DNA of 64,000 bases from Geodermatophilus obscurus (GCF_900143215.1 NZ_FRDM01000008.1:1-64000), one strand, 5' to 3'. Positions 23,735-32,436 are shown, counted from the first letter of the stretch. Program-made: numbers and translations. Notes: generated by a model not told the origin, from the sequence alone.

Positions 23735-24742
23735 TCACGTCGCAGGTTCGAAGCGGAGCACCTCGCTGACCGGACGCCGTCCCGAGACGGCGCCGCCGGT
23801 GGTCGACGGGTAGCCCATCCGCAGCAGCATCTGCGGATGGCCGACCAGCGAGAGCCGGCCGCGCATCCGGGTGCGGGTGACCGGCCAGTCCAGCGCCTGG
23901 GTCAGCGGCGAGGCCGCCAGGCCCTCCGTCGTCGCGGTCAGCAGCAGCCGACCCAGCGCCCGGCCGGCGAGCAGCCACGCGGTCGCGTCGTCGCCGCCGG
24001 TCCCCAGCAGCAGGACGGTGGGACGCTCCACCTCGGGCGGCGGCGCCGCCGGGTCGCCGGGCGGCAGGAAGGTGTGCGGAGTGCGGCTGCCGACCACGAA
24101 GTCCCGGACCAGCCAGTTCGACGGCCGCGTCGTCGGGTCCTCCTCCGGGACCGCGCCGACCGGGATGCCGTCCACCGCCGTCGGATCGGTGCGCAGCCAC
24201 CGCTCGAGCTCGGCGAGGTAGCCGGGGTCGCTGCGCTCCAGCTCCTCGGCACGGGAGACGAGGAAGGCGGTGGCGACCTCCTCGTCGGAGCCGGTGACCC
24301 TCTTCAGCCAGACCCCGAGCCGCCCGGCGTCGGCCTCGAACCGCTCGACCACCTCGTCGGGGACGGCGCGCGGCAGGAACGGCGCCCGCTCGGTGTGCCG
24401 GCGGGCGATCGCCTCGGCCAGGGCCGTGTCCACGGGCGTGACGTCGCGGGACCCCCCGGCGCGCACGGTGGCCAGGTGGTCGGGCTCCTCCGGCGTGGGC
24501 AGCAGCTCGATGTCCGCCTCGACGCCCATGCCGCGCAGCGCGACGGCGGCGAACTCGGCGGCCACGCCGCAGCTGATCACCTGCTGCCGGCCGCTCGGGT
24601 CGAGGACCGGCAGCGCCCGCTCCCGGTCCCGGTGCAGGTCGAGCCGGTCGCCGGCGGCGGTGAACCGCCACGGCTGGGTGTTGTGCACCGACGGCGCCCG
24701 GGTGGCGGCGGCCACCACCGCCGTCCACTGCTGCTGGTCCAT
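23735..24742 (-). CDS. Acg-like nitroreductase-family protein
   Basis: A 335-residue protein of the nitroreductase superfamily, similar in layout to mycobacterial Acg, which sequesters FMN. Features are APSVHNTQPWRF near residue 16 (the flavin-phosphate-binding region in the family), a central helical part, and RRHTERAPF near 115. In the second half are GGDDATAWLLAGRALGRLLL and a closing segment PQMLLRMGYP. A lone cysteine lies in SCGVA. Such proteins often belong to dormancy or redox-stress regulons. The divergent gene encodes a universal stress protein, which fits. The ATG at 24742 has GGAGGAG upstream. Confidence 0.86.
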   Translation of the reverse strand: MDQQQWTAVVAAATRAPSVHNTQPWRFTAAGDRLDLHRDRERALPVLDPSGRQQVISCGVAAEFAAVALRGMGVEADIELLPTPEEPDHLATVRAGGSRDVTPVDTALAEAIARRHTERAPFLPRAVPDEVVERFEADAGRLGVWLKRVTGSDEEVATAFLVSRAEELERSDPGYLAELERWLRTDPTAVDGIPVGAVPEEDPTTRPSNWLVRDFVVGSRTPHTFLPPGDPAAPPPEVERPTVLLLGTGGDDATAWLLAGRALGRLLLTATTEGLAASPLTQALDWPVTRTRMRGRLSLVGHPQMLLRMGYPSTTGGAVSGRRPVSEVLRFEPAT

Positions 24743-24868
24743 CCCCGCTCCTCCCCGCTCGGGGCCGACGACCCCCGTGGCCCGTTCCCTGCCTAGCGGA
24801 TCAGCGGCCCCAGGTCGACGGTCCCGAGCCCCTCCCGATCCCGGCGCGGTCGGAGGACGATGCGCGCC

Positions 24869-25744
24869 ATGAGCGCACCTGACACCGGCGTCCCGCGACC
24901 GCGCGTCCTGGTCGGCTACGACGGCTCGCCCAGCGCGGTGAACGCGATCGAGGCGGCCGCCACGCTGCTGCCCTCGGCCACCGCCTCGATCCTGAACCTG
25001 TGGGAGCCGCCGTTCACCTCCCCCGAGTTGCGGCACCGCGTCATGGAACGCGCCTCCAACGCCGAGGCGCTGGGCAGGCTGCTGGAGACCGAGGGCAGGG
25101 CCGAGGCCGAACGGCTGGCCGGCAACGGCGTGAAGCTCGCGCGGGCCGCGGGGTGGGACGCCGAGCCGCTGGTCAAGCGCACCTTCGGCGGGGACGGTTA
25201 CCAGTTCGCCCGGACCGCCGAGGAGCTGGACGCCGACCTGATGGTCGTCGGCTCACGCGGGATGAGCGGCATGCGGGCGTCGATGGGCAGCGTCTCGGAG
25301 CTGGTCGTGCACGTCAGCCCGGTGCCGGTGCTCGTCGTCCCGCACCCGCTGACCACCGCCGAGTGGGCGGCCGCCGTCTCCGGGCCGGTCATCGTCGGCA
25401 CCGACGGCTCCGACCACGCGCAGCGGGCGCTCACCGCGGCCACCACCCTCTTCCCGCACCGCAAGCGGCTGCTGCTCGCCGTCGAGGAGCAGGCGAATTC
25501 CCCTGCTCCGACGGCCGTCGAGGGCACCGAGCTGGTCACCGTCCGCTGCTCCGGGCGCCCCGGCAGACCGCGGGCGACCGCCTCGACGCTGGCCGACGAG
25601 GCCGCGCGCCGTGGCGCGGCCGTCCTCGTCGTGGGCAGCCGCGGCCGGGGCGGCGCCCGGGACACCCTCGTCGGGCACGTGGCCCGCGCGCTGCTGCACT
25701 GCGCGCACCGGCCGGTGCTCGTGGTACCCACCCGCGCCGCCTGA
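24869..25744 (+). CDS. Universal stress protein with two tandem Usp domains
   Basis: A 291-residue cytoplasmic protein made of two Usp domains (about 10-150 and 165-290). Each starts with a beta strand and an ATP-binding aspartate (VLVGYDGSPSA and VIVGTDGSDHA) and ends in the phosphate-binding loop (GSRGMSGMRASMGSVSE and GSRGRGGARDTLVGHVA). The second loop lacks the usual serine after the small-residue run, so it may bind ATP less well. An ATG nine bases upstream is an alternative start. The gene is divergent from the Acg-like nitroreductase. Such pairs occur in hypoxia or dormancy regulons, but I see no clear DosR box in the spacer. Confidence 0.93.
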   Translation: MSAPDTGVPRPRVLVGYDGSPSAVNAIEAAATLLPSATASILNLWEPPFTSPELRHRVMERASNAEALGRLLETEGRAEAERLAGNGVKLARAAGWDAEPLVKRTFGGDGYQFARTAEELDADLMVVGSRGMSGMRASMGSVSELVVHVSPVPVLVVPHPLTTAEWAAAVSGPVIVGTDGSDHAQRALTAATTLFPHRKRLLLAVEEQANSPAPTAVEGTELVTVRCSGRPGRPRATASTLADEAARRGAAVLVVGSRGRGGARDTLVGHVARALLHCAHRPVLVVPTRAA

Positions 25745-25873
25745 ACCCCCTGGACATGGGGGGTGCCGGCCCCCCATGCGGTGTCTGCCCAAGGCCTCGG
25801 TGGTCACCCAGAGTCAGCGCATCCCCCCGTTGCCGCCCGGGACGGGGGGATGTCGACGACAACGGGGAGTTCG

Positions 25874-27757
25874 ATGAGGCAGGAACGCAGTTCTCGCAGG
25901 GGTACACGGCGTCGCCTGGGACGGCGGGGCGTCGTCGCGGCCGCCACCCTCGGGATCGTGGCCGCCGGGGCCACCGTGGCCGGCGCCGAGATCACCACGG
26001 ACAACGACCGGAGGCTGGCCGCGGTCGGCCCCGTCGGGGCGTACGGCTTCCCCGTCTGGTACGAGGACCACACCGGCCTGCGCCTGGAGCAGTGCCTCGA
26101 CGCCGCCGACGCCTACTGCGACCCGGTCTTCCTCACCGGCGAGGGCCTGGACCCGGCCGAACCGCTGCACATCGGGCGGGGGCCGGCGGACAGCAACTGG
26201 CCCGGGGAATCGTTCTACTACGCGGCCAACAACAGCTTCGACCTGCCCGACGGCACCCGGTTCGACTTCGTCTCAGCGCTGGAGGCGACGTTCGCCAACG
26301 AGGAGGTCGCCGAGGGCGACCAGGTGACCTTCGGCCGGTTGCGGATCCGGTTCGAGGACGCGCAGCCGGGCGGCACGTACACGATCACCCACCCGTACGG
26401 CGTGGACACGCTCACCGCCGACGCGGACGGCGAGATCCGCTACGTGCAGGACAAGACCCCGGCGCCGGACAACTTCGGGCTGGCCCTGGACTCCCGGATC
26501 GCGCCGTTCCTCGTGGACGCCGACGGCCTGCACGAGACGCCGAACGGGACCTACGTCGGCCAGCCCGGTGCGGAGACCACGGTCACCGGGTCGACCTACG
26601 GCACCAACTACATCGAGATCTCCGGGCCCGGGCTGGCCACGCCGTTCCGGGACGCCACCTTCGACCTGATGGGCAAGGTGGCGACCAACTCCGGGATCGT
26701 GCCCGTCGCCGCCTATCGGATCGACAACGCCGGCACCGCGCAGGACCACCTCGACGTCTACGCCACCGCCGGCCCCAACGACGCGGTCCAGGTCTCCGGC
26801 GAGGGCATCCCGCTGACCACCCTGGCGGGCACCGGGAGCAACTACTACGCCCGGATCCCGGTGGCGGCCGACACGTTCCCCGCCACCGTGACCGTGATCA
26901 ACGCCAGCGACGACCCGGTGGCCGAGATGACTCTCCCGGTGACCGCGAACGTCGCCGTCACGGGGGCGACCTACACCGACGCGGCCGGCTCGTCCGGAGG
27001 CACGTTGACGATCACCGCGGTGTCCAGCGACAGCGGCGCGACCCTCGCGGGGACGGTCGGCACCCAGCCGCTGGTGTTCACCGACGGGAGAGCCACGCTC
27101 ACCGGGATGGCGGCCCCGCCCGCCACCGTGACGGTGACCGCGTCCACGGGTGGCTCGGACGTCGCGCCGGTCCTGGTCACCAGCGCGACCGCCGGTGAGG
27201 CCGTGCCGCAGACCGCGGTCGTCGCCGGTGCCACCGCGGCGGTCGGGGGCGAATCCATCACGTTGGACGGGTCGTCCTCGACGAACGCCACCGGCTTCAG
27301 CTGGGCGCAGACCGCCGGCATCCCGGTGCTGGAGGGTGTCGCCACCGACGCACCGTCGATCACCTTCGACGCTCCGGCCGAAGCGGGCACGCTGACCTTC
27401 GTGCTCACCACCACCGGGCCGGCGGGGACGAGGACCGCCACCCACTCGGTAGCGGTGTCCGCACCGGCAGTCGCCGACGAGACGGCCATCACCGTGGGCC
27501 AGCTGCGCACCGGCACCCGGGAGTGGCGGGTCGACGGCACGTCGACGGGAACCACGCTCAACACGGTGACCGTCCACCTGACCCAGGCGGACGGAACCGG
27601 GCGGGTGCTGGTCGGCACGGCTCCGGTCGACGCGACCGGAGCCTGGACCCTCCGGGTGGCGAACGGGGTCGCGCCTCCCGCGGGGTTCACCCGCCTGGTC
27701 GCCGAGTCCTCGCACGGAGCCGTGTCGCCGCTGTTCGGCTACACCACGCGGCGATGA
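25874..27757 (+). CDS. Secreted surface protein of unknown function
   Basis: A 627-residue exported protein. The start at 25874 follows GGGGAG and begins a basic N-region (RQERSSRRGTRRRLGRR), a hydrophobic core and a cleavage site near VAGAE. The mature N-terminal domain has a conserved-looking patch (GFPVWYEDHTGLRLEQCLD, then DAYCDPVFL) with two cysteines that could form a disulfide. The C-terminal two thirds are rich in Thr, Ala, Val and Gly, with at least three Ig-like beta-sandwich repeats (about 390-470, 475-560 and 560-627). It has no LPXTG signal and no C-terminal membrane helix. No enzyme motif is visible. An extracellular structural or adhesive role is plausible only by composition. 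Confidence 0.8.
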   Translation: MRQERSSRRGTRRRLGRRGVVAAATLGIVAAGATVAGAEITTDNDRRLAAVGPVGAYGFPVWYEDHTGLRLEQCLDAADAYCDPVFLTGEGLDPAEPLHIGRGPADSNWPGESFYYAANNSFDLPDGTRFDFVSALEATFANEEVAEGDQVTFGRLRIRFEDAQPGGTYTITHPYGVDTLTADADGEIRYVQDKTPAPDNFGLALDSRIAPFLVDADGLHETPNGTYVGQPGAETTVTGSTYGTNYIEISGPGLATPFRDATFDLMGKVATNSGIVPVAAYRIDNAGTAQDHLDVYATAGPNDAVQVSGEGIPLTTLAGTGSNYYARIPVAADTFPATVTVINASDDPVAEMTLPVTANVAVTGATYTDAAGSSGGTLTITAVSSDSGATLAGTVGTQPLVFTDGRATLTGMAAPPATVTVTASTGGSDVAPVLVTSATAGEAVPQTAVVAGATAAVGGESITLDGSSSTNATGFSWAQTAGIPVLEGVATDAPSITFDAPAEAGTLTFVLTTTGPAGTRTATHSVAVSAPAVADETAITVGQLRTGTREWRVDGTSTGTTLNTVTVHLTQADGTGRVLVGTAPVDATGAWTLRVANGVAPPAGFTRLVAESSHGAVSPLFGYTTRR

Positions 27758-27850
27758 CCGGCACGGGGTCCCGCTGCCGCGGCAGCGGGACCCCGTGGCC
27801 CCTTCCTGACGCGCCCCGAGCTCGCGCGGGCTCGGAGAGGCAGTTCGTGC

Positions 27851-28771
27851 TCAGACGGCGCTGCCGGCCTCCCGCGCGACCGGGACGGGCAGCCGGACCC
27901 GGTTCGGCCCACGGGACAGCGCCACGCCGGCCAGGCACATCACGCCGCCTCCGACGGCCACGGCCGGTGGCACCTCGCCGAGCAGCAGCCAGCCCAGGAG
28001 CACGACCAGTGGCGGCACGAAGTAGGTGGTGACGCCGAGCCGCCCGGCACCGGTCCGCGCCAGGGCGTACGCCCACGTGCTGAACGCCAGCGCGGTCGGC
28101 ACTGCGCCCAGGTAGACCAGGCCGGCCACCGACCCGGGCGGCGCCTGCCCCAGCTCCGCGGCGAGCGACCCCGCCCAGGGCAGGCAGCACAGCGTGCCGA
28201 CGGCGCACGCGGTGAAGGTGACCTGCAGCGGCGGCAGCCGGCGCAGCACCGGCTTCTGCGCCACGACGCCGACCGCGTACGTGACGGCGGCGACCAGGCA
28301 GAGCACCACGCCGACGACGTCGGCATCGGCGCTCCGGGTGGCCAGGCCGATCAGCAGCACGCCGGCGAAGGCGACCGCCAGGCCGGCGACCAACCGGCTC
28401 GGCAACCCCTCCCCCAGCCACAGCCCGGCCAGCACGGCGATGAGGATCGGCCCGACGTTGACCAGCATCGCCGTCGTCCCGGCGTCCAGGTGCCGCTCGG
28501 CCGCGTTGAGCGCCACGTTGTAGACGCCGAACCAGCCGACCCCGCAGACCGCGAGCAGCCGCCACTCGCGCCCGGTGGGCGCCACCCACGGCCGCCGGGT
28601 CACGGCCAGCAGCGCGCCGAGCACCGCGGTGCCCACCAGCAGCCGGCCGAGGGCCAGCGGCCCAGGCGAGAGATCGGTGCCGACGGCGCGGATGGCGACG
28701 AAGGCCGACGCCCAGGCCAGCACGGTGACGACGACGGCGGCCAGCACGGGGACCGCGGAGCGGCGGGGCAC
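27851..28771 (-). CDS. EamA/RhaT-family (DMT) transporter
   Basis: A 306-residue inner-membrane protein with ten predicted helices in two EamA repeats (about 8-140 and 150-285). Typical motifs are LAWASAFVAIRAVG, FGVYNVALNAAERHLDAGTTA near 80, and the second-half TTYFVPPLVVLLGWLLLGE near 240. The substrate is unknown. Members export amino acids, sugars or drugs. It is unrelated in detail to the RhtA-like protein at 1445. There is no linked regulator. The first 138 bases upstream hold repeat locus 3. Confidence 0.9.
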   Translation of the reverse strand: MPRRSAVPVLAAVVVTVLAWASAFVAIRAVGTDLSPGPLALGRLLVGTAVLGALLAVTRRPWVAPTGREWRLLAVCGVGWFGVYNVALNAAERHLDAGTTAMLVNVGPILIAVLAGLWLGEGLPSRLVAGLAVAFAGVLLIGLATRSADADVVGVVLCLVAAVTYAVGVVAQKPVLRRLPPLQVTFTACAVGTLCCLPWAGSLAAELGQAPPGSVAGLVYLGAVPTALAFSTWAYALARTGAGRLGVTTYFVPPLVVLLGWLLLGEVPPAVAVGGGVMCLAGVALSRGPNRVRLPVPVAREAGSAV

Positions 28772-28852
28772 GCAGCGACCGTAGGTCCGCCGTGCGACCC
28801 CTCCCGGCGGGTTCCGGACGTCGTCCTCCCTGTTGCGGAATCTGGCAGGAGC

Positions 28853-28906
28853 GGCCCCGTTCCGGGCCCCGCCGTGAACTCGCGAAGGGTGGGGAGGACG
28901 GGGTCC
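28853..28906. repeat. Covarying stem-loop repeat, locus 3
   Basis: Arms GGCCCCGTTCC (28853-28863) and GGAGGACGGGGTCC (28893-28906) surround a core with GTGAACTCGCGAAGGG. The element lies directly after the stop of the SDR-like gene ending at 28911 and before the EamA gene, both on the minus strand. Confidence 0.75.
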
Positions 28907-28910
28907 TTCC

Positions 28911-29657
28911 TCAACCGCGCAGGTGCTCGGCGTAGGTGCGCCGTCCGCGCGGGCCCCCGGTGGGCAGCGCCGCGCCGTCCCGGACCGCGGCCGACAGCCG
29001 GCCGGGCACCGGCGTGGCCACCACGTGGGTGCCCGGCTCGCGGGCGGCGGCCCACGCCCGCGCGACCTCCGCCGCGGAGAGCTCCTCGGGCCCGCCGTAC
29101 TCGACGACGCCCCCGGCCGGCGACCCGACCGCGACCTCGGCGGTGTGGGCAGCAGCCTCGGCGACGTCGACCGGCTGCAGCCGCCAGCCCATCGGCACCG
29201 GCAGCAGCGGACCGCGCCGGGCGGTGTCCAGCAGCTGGTCGACGAAGTCGTGGAACTGGGTGATCCGCAGCAGCGTCACCGGCAGCCCCGAGGCCAGCAG
29301 CACCTGCTCGGCGGCGTACTTGGCGTGGTAGTAGCCGTAGGGGACGCGGTCGACCCCGACGATCGAGACGAAGACGAGGTGGCGCAGCCGGTCCCGGTCC
29401 ACCGCCTGCACCAGCCGCCGCGTCCCGGCGACGTCGGCCTCCCAGTAGTTCCCGCGCGCGTCGCTGGCCGCGTGCACCACCACCTCCGCCCCGGCCAGCG
29501 CCGCAGACAGGTCACGGCCGGTCGCCAGGTCGCCGCGCACCCCGCCCGGCCCGGTCCCCCGGCGCGACATCTGCCGCACCCGGTGTCCGTCGTCCTGAAG
29601 CCGCCCGGCCACCAGCCGCCCGAGCCGCCCTGTTCCCCCTGTCACCAGAACGTCCAT
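28911..29657 (-). CDS. NAD(P)-binding, NmrA/SDR-like protein
   Basis: A 248-residue Rossmann-fold protein. The N-terminal dinucleotide motif is VTGGTGRLGRLVAGRL (residues 4-19), followed by an arginine-rich strand end (MSRRGTGPG) that suggests NADP. YHAKYAAEQ near residue 130 carries the YxxxK pair of extended SDRs. The C-terminal part recalls NmrA-like or thioester-linked sugar epimerase relatives (LQPVDVAEAAAHTAEV). It may be a redox sensor or a reductase of unknown substrate. The gene is divergent from the XRE-MurA fusion with 78 bases between, so the two may share regulation. Confidence 0.88.
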   Translation of the reverse strand: MDVLVTGGTGRLGRLVAGRLQDDGHRVRQMSRRGTGPGGVRGDLATGRDLSAALAGAEVVVHAASDARGNYWEADVAGTRRLVQAVDRDRLRHLVFVSIVGVDRVPYGYYHAKYAAEQVLLASGLPVTLLRITQFHDFVDQLLDTARRGPLLPVPMGWRLQPVDVAEAAAHTAEVAVGSPAGGVVEYGGPEELSAAEVARAWAAAREPGTHVVATPVPGRLSAAVRDGAALPTGGPRGRRTYAEHLRG

Positions 29658-29706
29658 GCCGGGCAGTCTGGCGGACCGGTCCGTCCCGGCGTGGCAGACT
29701 CACGGC

Positions 29707-29727
29707 ATCTCACATGCGAGATACCGT
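29707..29727 (+). promoter_or_regulatory. Palindromic operator and -10 element before the XRE-MurA gene
   Basis: ATCTC-N6-GAGAT (29707-29722) is a 16-base dyad of the size bound by XRE/Cro-type regulators. TACCGT (29722-29727) overlaps its right end and fits a -10 hexamer. Transcription would begin at or next to the GTG at 29736, giving a leaderless message. The product carries an XRE domain, so self-regulation is a natural hypothesis. Confidence 0.5.
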
Positions 29728-29735
29728 GTCCGCTC

Positions 29736-31388
29736 GTGACGGTCACCGAACCCACCACCGACAGCGCCAGCACCCCGGCGCCCGAGGCCAGCACCGACAC
29801 CCCGGCGCCCGAGGCCAGCACCGACACCCCGGCGCCCGAGGCCAGCGCCGACACCCCGGCGCCCGAGGCCAGCGCCATGCAGCGCATCGGCATGCTCGTC
29901 CGCGACGCCCGGCGGCACCGCGGGCTCACCCAGCAGCAGCTCGCCGAGCGGCTCGGCACCAGCCAGAGCGCCGTCGCCCGCATCGAGCAGGGTGGGCAGA
30001 ACCTCACCCTCGAACTGCTCGGCCGGCTCTCCGAGGCGCTCGAGCGCGAGCTGTTCAGCGTCGGCCCGGCCGGCCCCACCCACCTGCGGGTCTCCGGCGG
30101 CGTGCCGCTGCGCGGCAGCGTGACCGTGAAGTCCTCCAAGAACGCAGCCGTCGCGCTGCTCTGCGCGGCCCTGCTCAACCGCGGCCGGACGACGTTGCGC
30201 AACGTGGCCCGCATCGTGGAGGTCGAGCGGATCCTCGACGTGCTGCGCTCGATCGGCGTCTCGGCGACCTGGGACGCGGCCGGCCGCGACCTCACCCTCG
30301 TCGTCCCCGAGCAGCTGGACCTCGCCGGCATCGACGCCGACGCCGCCCGCCGCACCCGCAGCATCATCATGTTCCTCGGCCCGCTGCTGCACCGGGCGCC
30401 GGTGTTCGACCTGCCCTACGCCGGCGGCTGTGACCTGGGCACCCGCACCGTCGAGCCGCACATGATCGCGCTGCGCCCCTTCGGCCTGGAGGTCGAGGCC
30501 CGCGGCGGGCAGTACCACGCCGTCGTCACCGCGTCGGGCACGGCCGACCGCACCATCGTGCTCACCGAGCGGGGCGACACCGTCACCGAGAACGCGCTGC
30601 TGGCCGCGGCCCGCACCGACGGGACGACGACCATCCGCAACGCCAGCTCCAACTACATGGTCCAGGACCTCTGCCTGTACCTGCAGCTGCTCGGCGTCGG
30701 CGTCGAGGGGCTCGGCACCACCACCCTGGTCGTGCGCGGGAAGCCGGTGCTCGACGCCGACGTCGACTACACGATCAGCGAGGACCCGGTGGAGGCCATG
30801 AGCCTGCTGACCGCCGGCATCGTCACCGACTCCGAGCTGACCGTGTGCCGGGCGCCGATCGAGTTCCTCGAGGTGGAGCTGGCCACCCTCGCCGAGATGG
30901 GGCTGCGCTACCGCCTCTCGCCGGAGTACCTGGCCGACAACGGGCACACCCGGCTGGTCGACGTCACCATCTCGCCGTCCCGGCTCAAGGCGCCGATCGA
31001 CAAGATCCACCCGATGCCGTTCCCGGGCCTCAACATCGACAACCTGCCGTTCTTCGCCGTCATCGCGGCCGCGGCCACCGGCGCGACGCTGATCCACGAC
31101 TGGGTCTACGACAACCGGGCCATCCACCTGTCCGACCTGACCCGGCTGGGCGCCGACGTCCGGCTGCTCGACCCGCACCGGGTGCTGGTGACCGGCCCGA
31201 CCCACTGGTCCAGCGCCGAGGTGGTCTGCCCGCCGGCGCTGCGCCCGGCGGTGTGCATCCTGCTGGCGATGCTCGCGGCCAAGGGGACGTCGGTGCTGCG
31301 CAACGTCGACATCATCGCCCGCGGCTACGAGCAGCTCTACGAGCGGCTGGTGGAGATGGGCGCCCGCATCGAGGTCTTCCACGACTGA
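29736..31388 (+). CDS. XRE helix-turn-helix fused to a MurA-like enolpyruvyl transferase
   Basis: A 550-residue fusion. Residues 1-47 are a low-complexity linker with four TPAPEAS(T/A)D repeats. Residues 48-108 are an XRE domain (MLVRDARRHRGLTQQQLAERLGT, SQSAVARIEQG). Residues 115-550 are an EPSP-synthase-fold domain like MurA, which transfers enolpyruvate from PEP to UDP-GlcNAc. Lysine 135 in SSKNAA and cysteine 232 in GGCDLGTRTVEPH match MurA Lys22 and Cys115 of E. coli. The PTD motif that carries catalytic Asp305 in E. coli is replaced by PFPGLNIDNLP, so substrate or activity may differ. It is probably a second, regulated MurA. The GTG start appears leaderless, and an ATG at 29877 could give a form without the repeats. 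Confidence 0.88.
   Translation: MTVTEPTTDSASTPAPEASTDTPAPEASTDTPAPEASADTPAPEASAMQRIGMLVRDARRHRGLTQQQLAERLGTSQSAVARIEQGGQNLTLELLGRLSEALERELFSVGPAGPTHLRVSGGVPLRGSVTVKSSKNAAVALLCAALLNRGRTTLRNVARIVEVERILDVLRSIGVSATWDAAGRDLTLVVPEQLDLAGIDADAARRTRSIIMFLGPLLHRAPVFDLPYAGGCDLGTRTVEPHMIALRPFGLEVEARGGQYHAVVTASGTADRTIVLTERGDTVTENALLAAARTDGTTTIRNASSNYMVQDLCLYLQLLGVGVEGLGTTTLVVRGKPVLDADVDYTISEDPVEAMSLLTAGIVTDSELTVCRAPIEFLEVELATLAEMGLRYRLSPEYLADNGHTRLVDVTISPSRLKAPIDKIHPMPFPGLNIDNLPFFAVIAAAATGATLIHDWVYDNRAIHLSDLTRLGADVRLLDPHRVLVTGPTHWSSAEVVCPPALRPAVCILLAMLAAKGTSVLRNVDIIARGYEQLYERLVEMGARIEVFHD
29772..29876 (+). repeat. 27-base tandem repeat coding TPAPEAS(T/A)D
   Basis: Nearly four copies of a 27-base unit, almost identical at DNA level, encode the linker before the XRE domain. 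Such arrays vary in copy number between strains by slippage. Confidence 0.85.
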
Positions 31389-31443
31389 GGACCTCCCGTC
31401 CCAGGCCGGGGGACCCTCGCCCGCCCAGCAAGCGCCCGCCGCG

Positions 31444-31517
31444 CCACTCTCACGCTGTTCCCCCTGCTCCTCCGCCGGTGCAGCAGCGCGCACGCGCGAG
31501 GAACAGCGTGGGAGTGG
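31444..31517. terminator. Long-stem inverted repeat between convergent genes
   Basis: An 18-base arm at 31444-31461 (CCACTCTCACGCTGTTCC) pairs with 31500-31517 with one mismatch. The loop is 38 bases and contains a smaller hairpin (GCGCGCACGCGC). It lies between the convergent XRE-MurA and SDR genes, so bidirectional termination is likely. Its sequence is unlike the GGCCCC-type repeats. Confidence 0.6.
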
Positions 31518-31542
31518 GGAGGAGCCAGGTGGTCGACCCCGT

Positions 31543-32301
31543 TCAGCGCTCCTGGTCGGTGGGGCGCACCAGCACCTCGTTGACCGCCACGTGCGGCGGC
31601 TGGGTGACCACGTAGACGATCGCGCGGGCGACGTCCTCGGGCCGCAGCGACCGCATGCCCTCGGAGTGCGCCAGCGCGGCCGCCTTCGCCTCGGGTTGGG
31701 TGATGTGGAGGCGCAGCTCGGTCTCGACGGCGCCCGGCTCGACGAGGGAGATCCGCACCCCCCGGGCGGTCACCTCCTGGCGCAGCGCCTCGCTGAAGGC
31801 GTTCACCGCCCACTTGCTGGCGTTGTAGACGCCGGCGCCGGCGCGGGCGGTGCGGCCGGCGGTGCTGGAGATGTTCACGATGTCGCCCGAGCCCTGCTCG
31901 AGCATCCCGTCGATCGCGGCGTGCGTCGTGTACATCAGCCCCATCACGTTGGTGTCGACCATGCGCCGCCAGTCCTCGGGGTCGGCGCCGACGATCGTGC
32001 CCAGCAGCATCACGCCGGCGTTGTTCACCAGGACGTCGAGCCCGCCCAGCTCGCTGCGGGTGCGGGCCACGGCGTCGCGGCAGGACGCCTCGTCGGTGAC
32101 GTCGAGGTCGAGCGTGACGACCTCCGCGCCGGCATCGGACAGCCGCGTGGCGAGGCCGTCGAGCCGGTCTCGTCGGCGCGCCCCGATGGCGACGGCGGCG
32201 CCGGCCTCGGCCAGGGCGAAGGCGGTGGCCTCCCCGATCCCCGACGACGCACCGGTGACCAGCGCGACCTTGCCGGACAGCGGGCGGGCGACCTCACTCA
32301 C
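31543..32301 (-). CDS. Short-chain dehydrogenase/reductase
   Basis: A 252-residue classical SDR. It shows the cofactor motif TGASSGIG near residue 16, an arginine-rich end of strand two (GARRRDRL) indicating NADPH, NNAGVM near 88, the catalytic serine in ISSTAG near 138, and YNASK near 152 with the Tyr and Lys pair. It most resembles the YdfG-like group acting on 3-hydroxy acids or alcohols; the substrate is not determined. I use the GTG at 32301 (VSEVARPLSGKVALVTG) because the upstream reading is low-complexity repeat. It is convergent with the XRE-MurA gene. Confidence 0.92.
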   Translation of the reverse strand: MSEVARPLSGKVALVTGASSGIGEATAFALAEAGAAVAIGARRRDRLDGLATRLSDAGAEVVTLDLDVTDEASCRDAVARTRSELGGLDVLVNNAGVMLLGTIVGADPEDWRRMVDTNVMGLMYTTHAAIDGMLEQGSGDIVNISSTAGRTARAGAGVYNASKWAVNAFSEALRQEVTARGVRISLVEPGAVETELRLHITQPEAKAAALAHSEGMRSLRPEDVARAIVYVVTQPPHVAVNEVLVRPTDQER

Positions 32302-32320
32302 TGCTCGACTCCGGGCCCGT

Positions 32321-32436
32321 TCCGCTCCTCGCTCGTTCGTCCAGGGCTCCTCCGCGGTCGCTCCGCTCCTCGCTCGCTGGCGCTCGCTGCGATGCTCACT
32401 CCCTGTCGGCGCCCGCCTCGCTGCGATGCTCGCTCG
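32321..32436. repeat. Low-complexity repeat cluster upstream of the SDR
   Basis: CGCTCCTCGCTCG occurs at about 32323-32335 and 32364-32376, and CTCGCTGCGATGCTC at 32383-32397 and 32417-32431. The mixture of short direct repeats fills the spacer between the SDR and DUF5995 genes. It holds no gene. On the minus strand the units read GAGCGAGGAGCG, purine-rich and Shine-Dalgarno-like. Confidence 0.7.

Noticed and set aside
29772-29876. CRISPR-like array
   Set aside because: The repeats are contiguous 27-base coding units without unique spacers.
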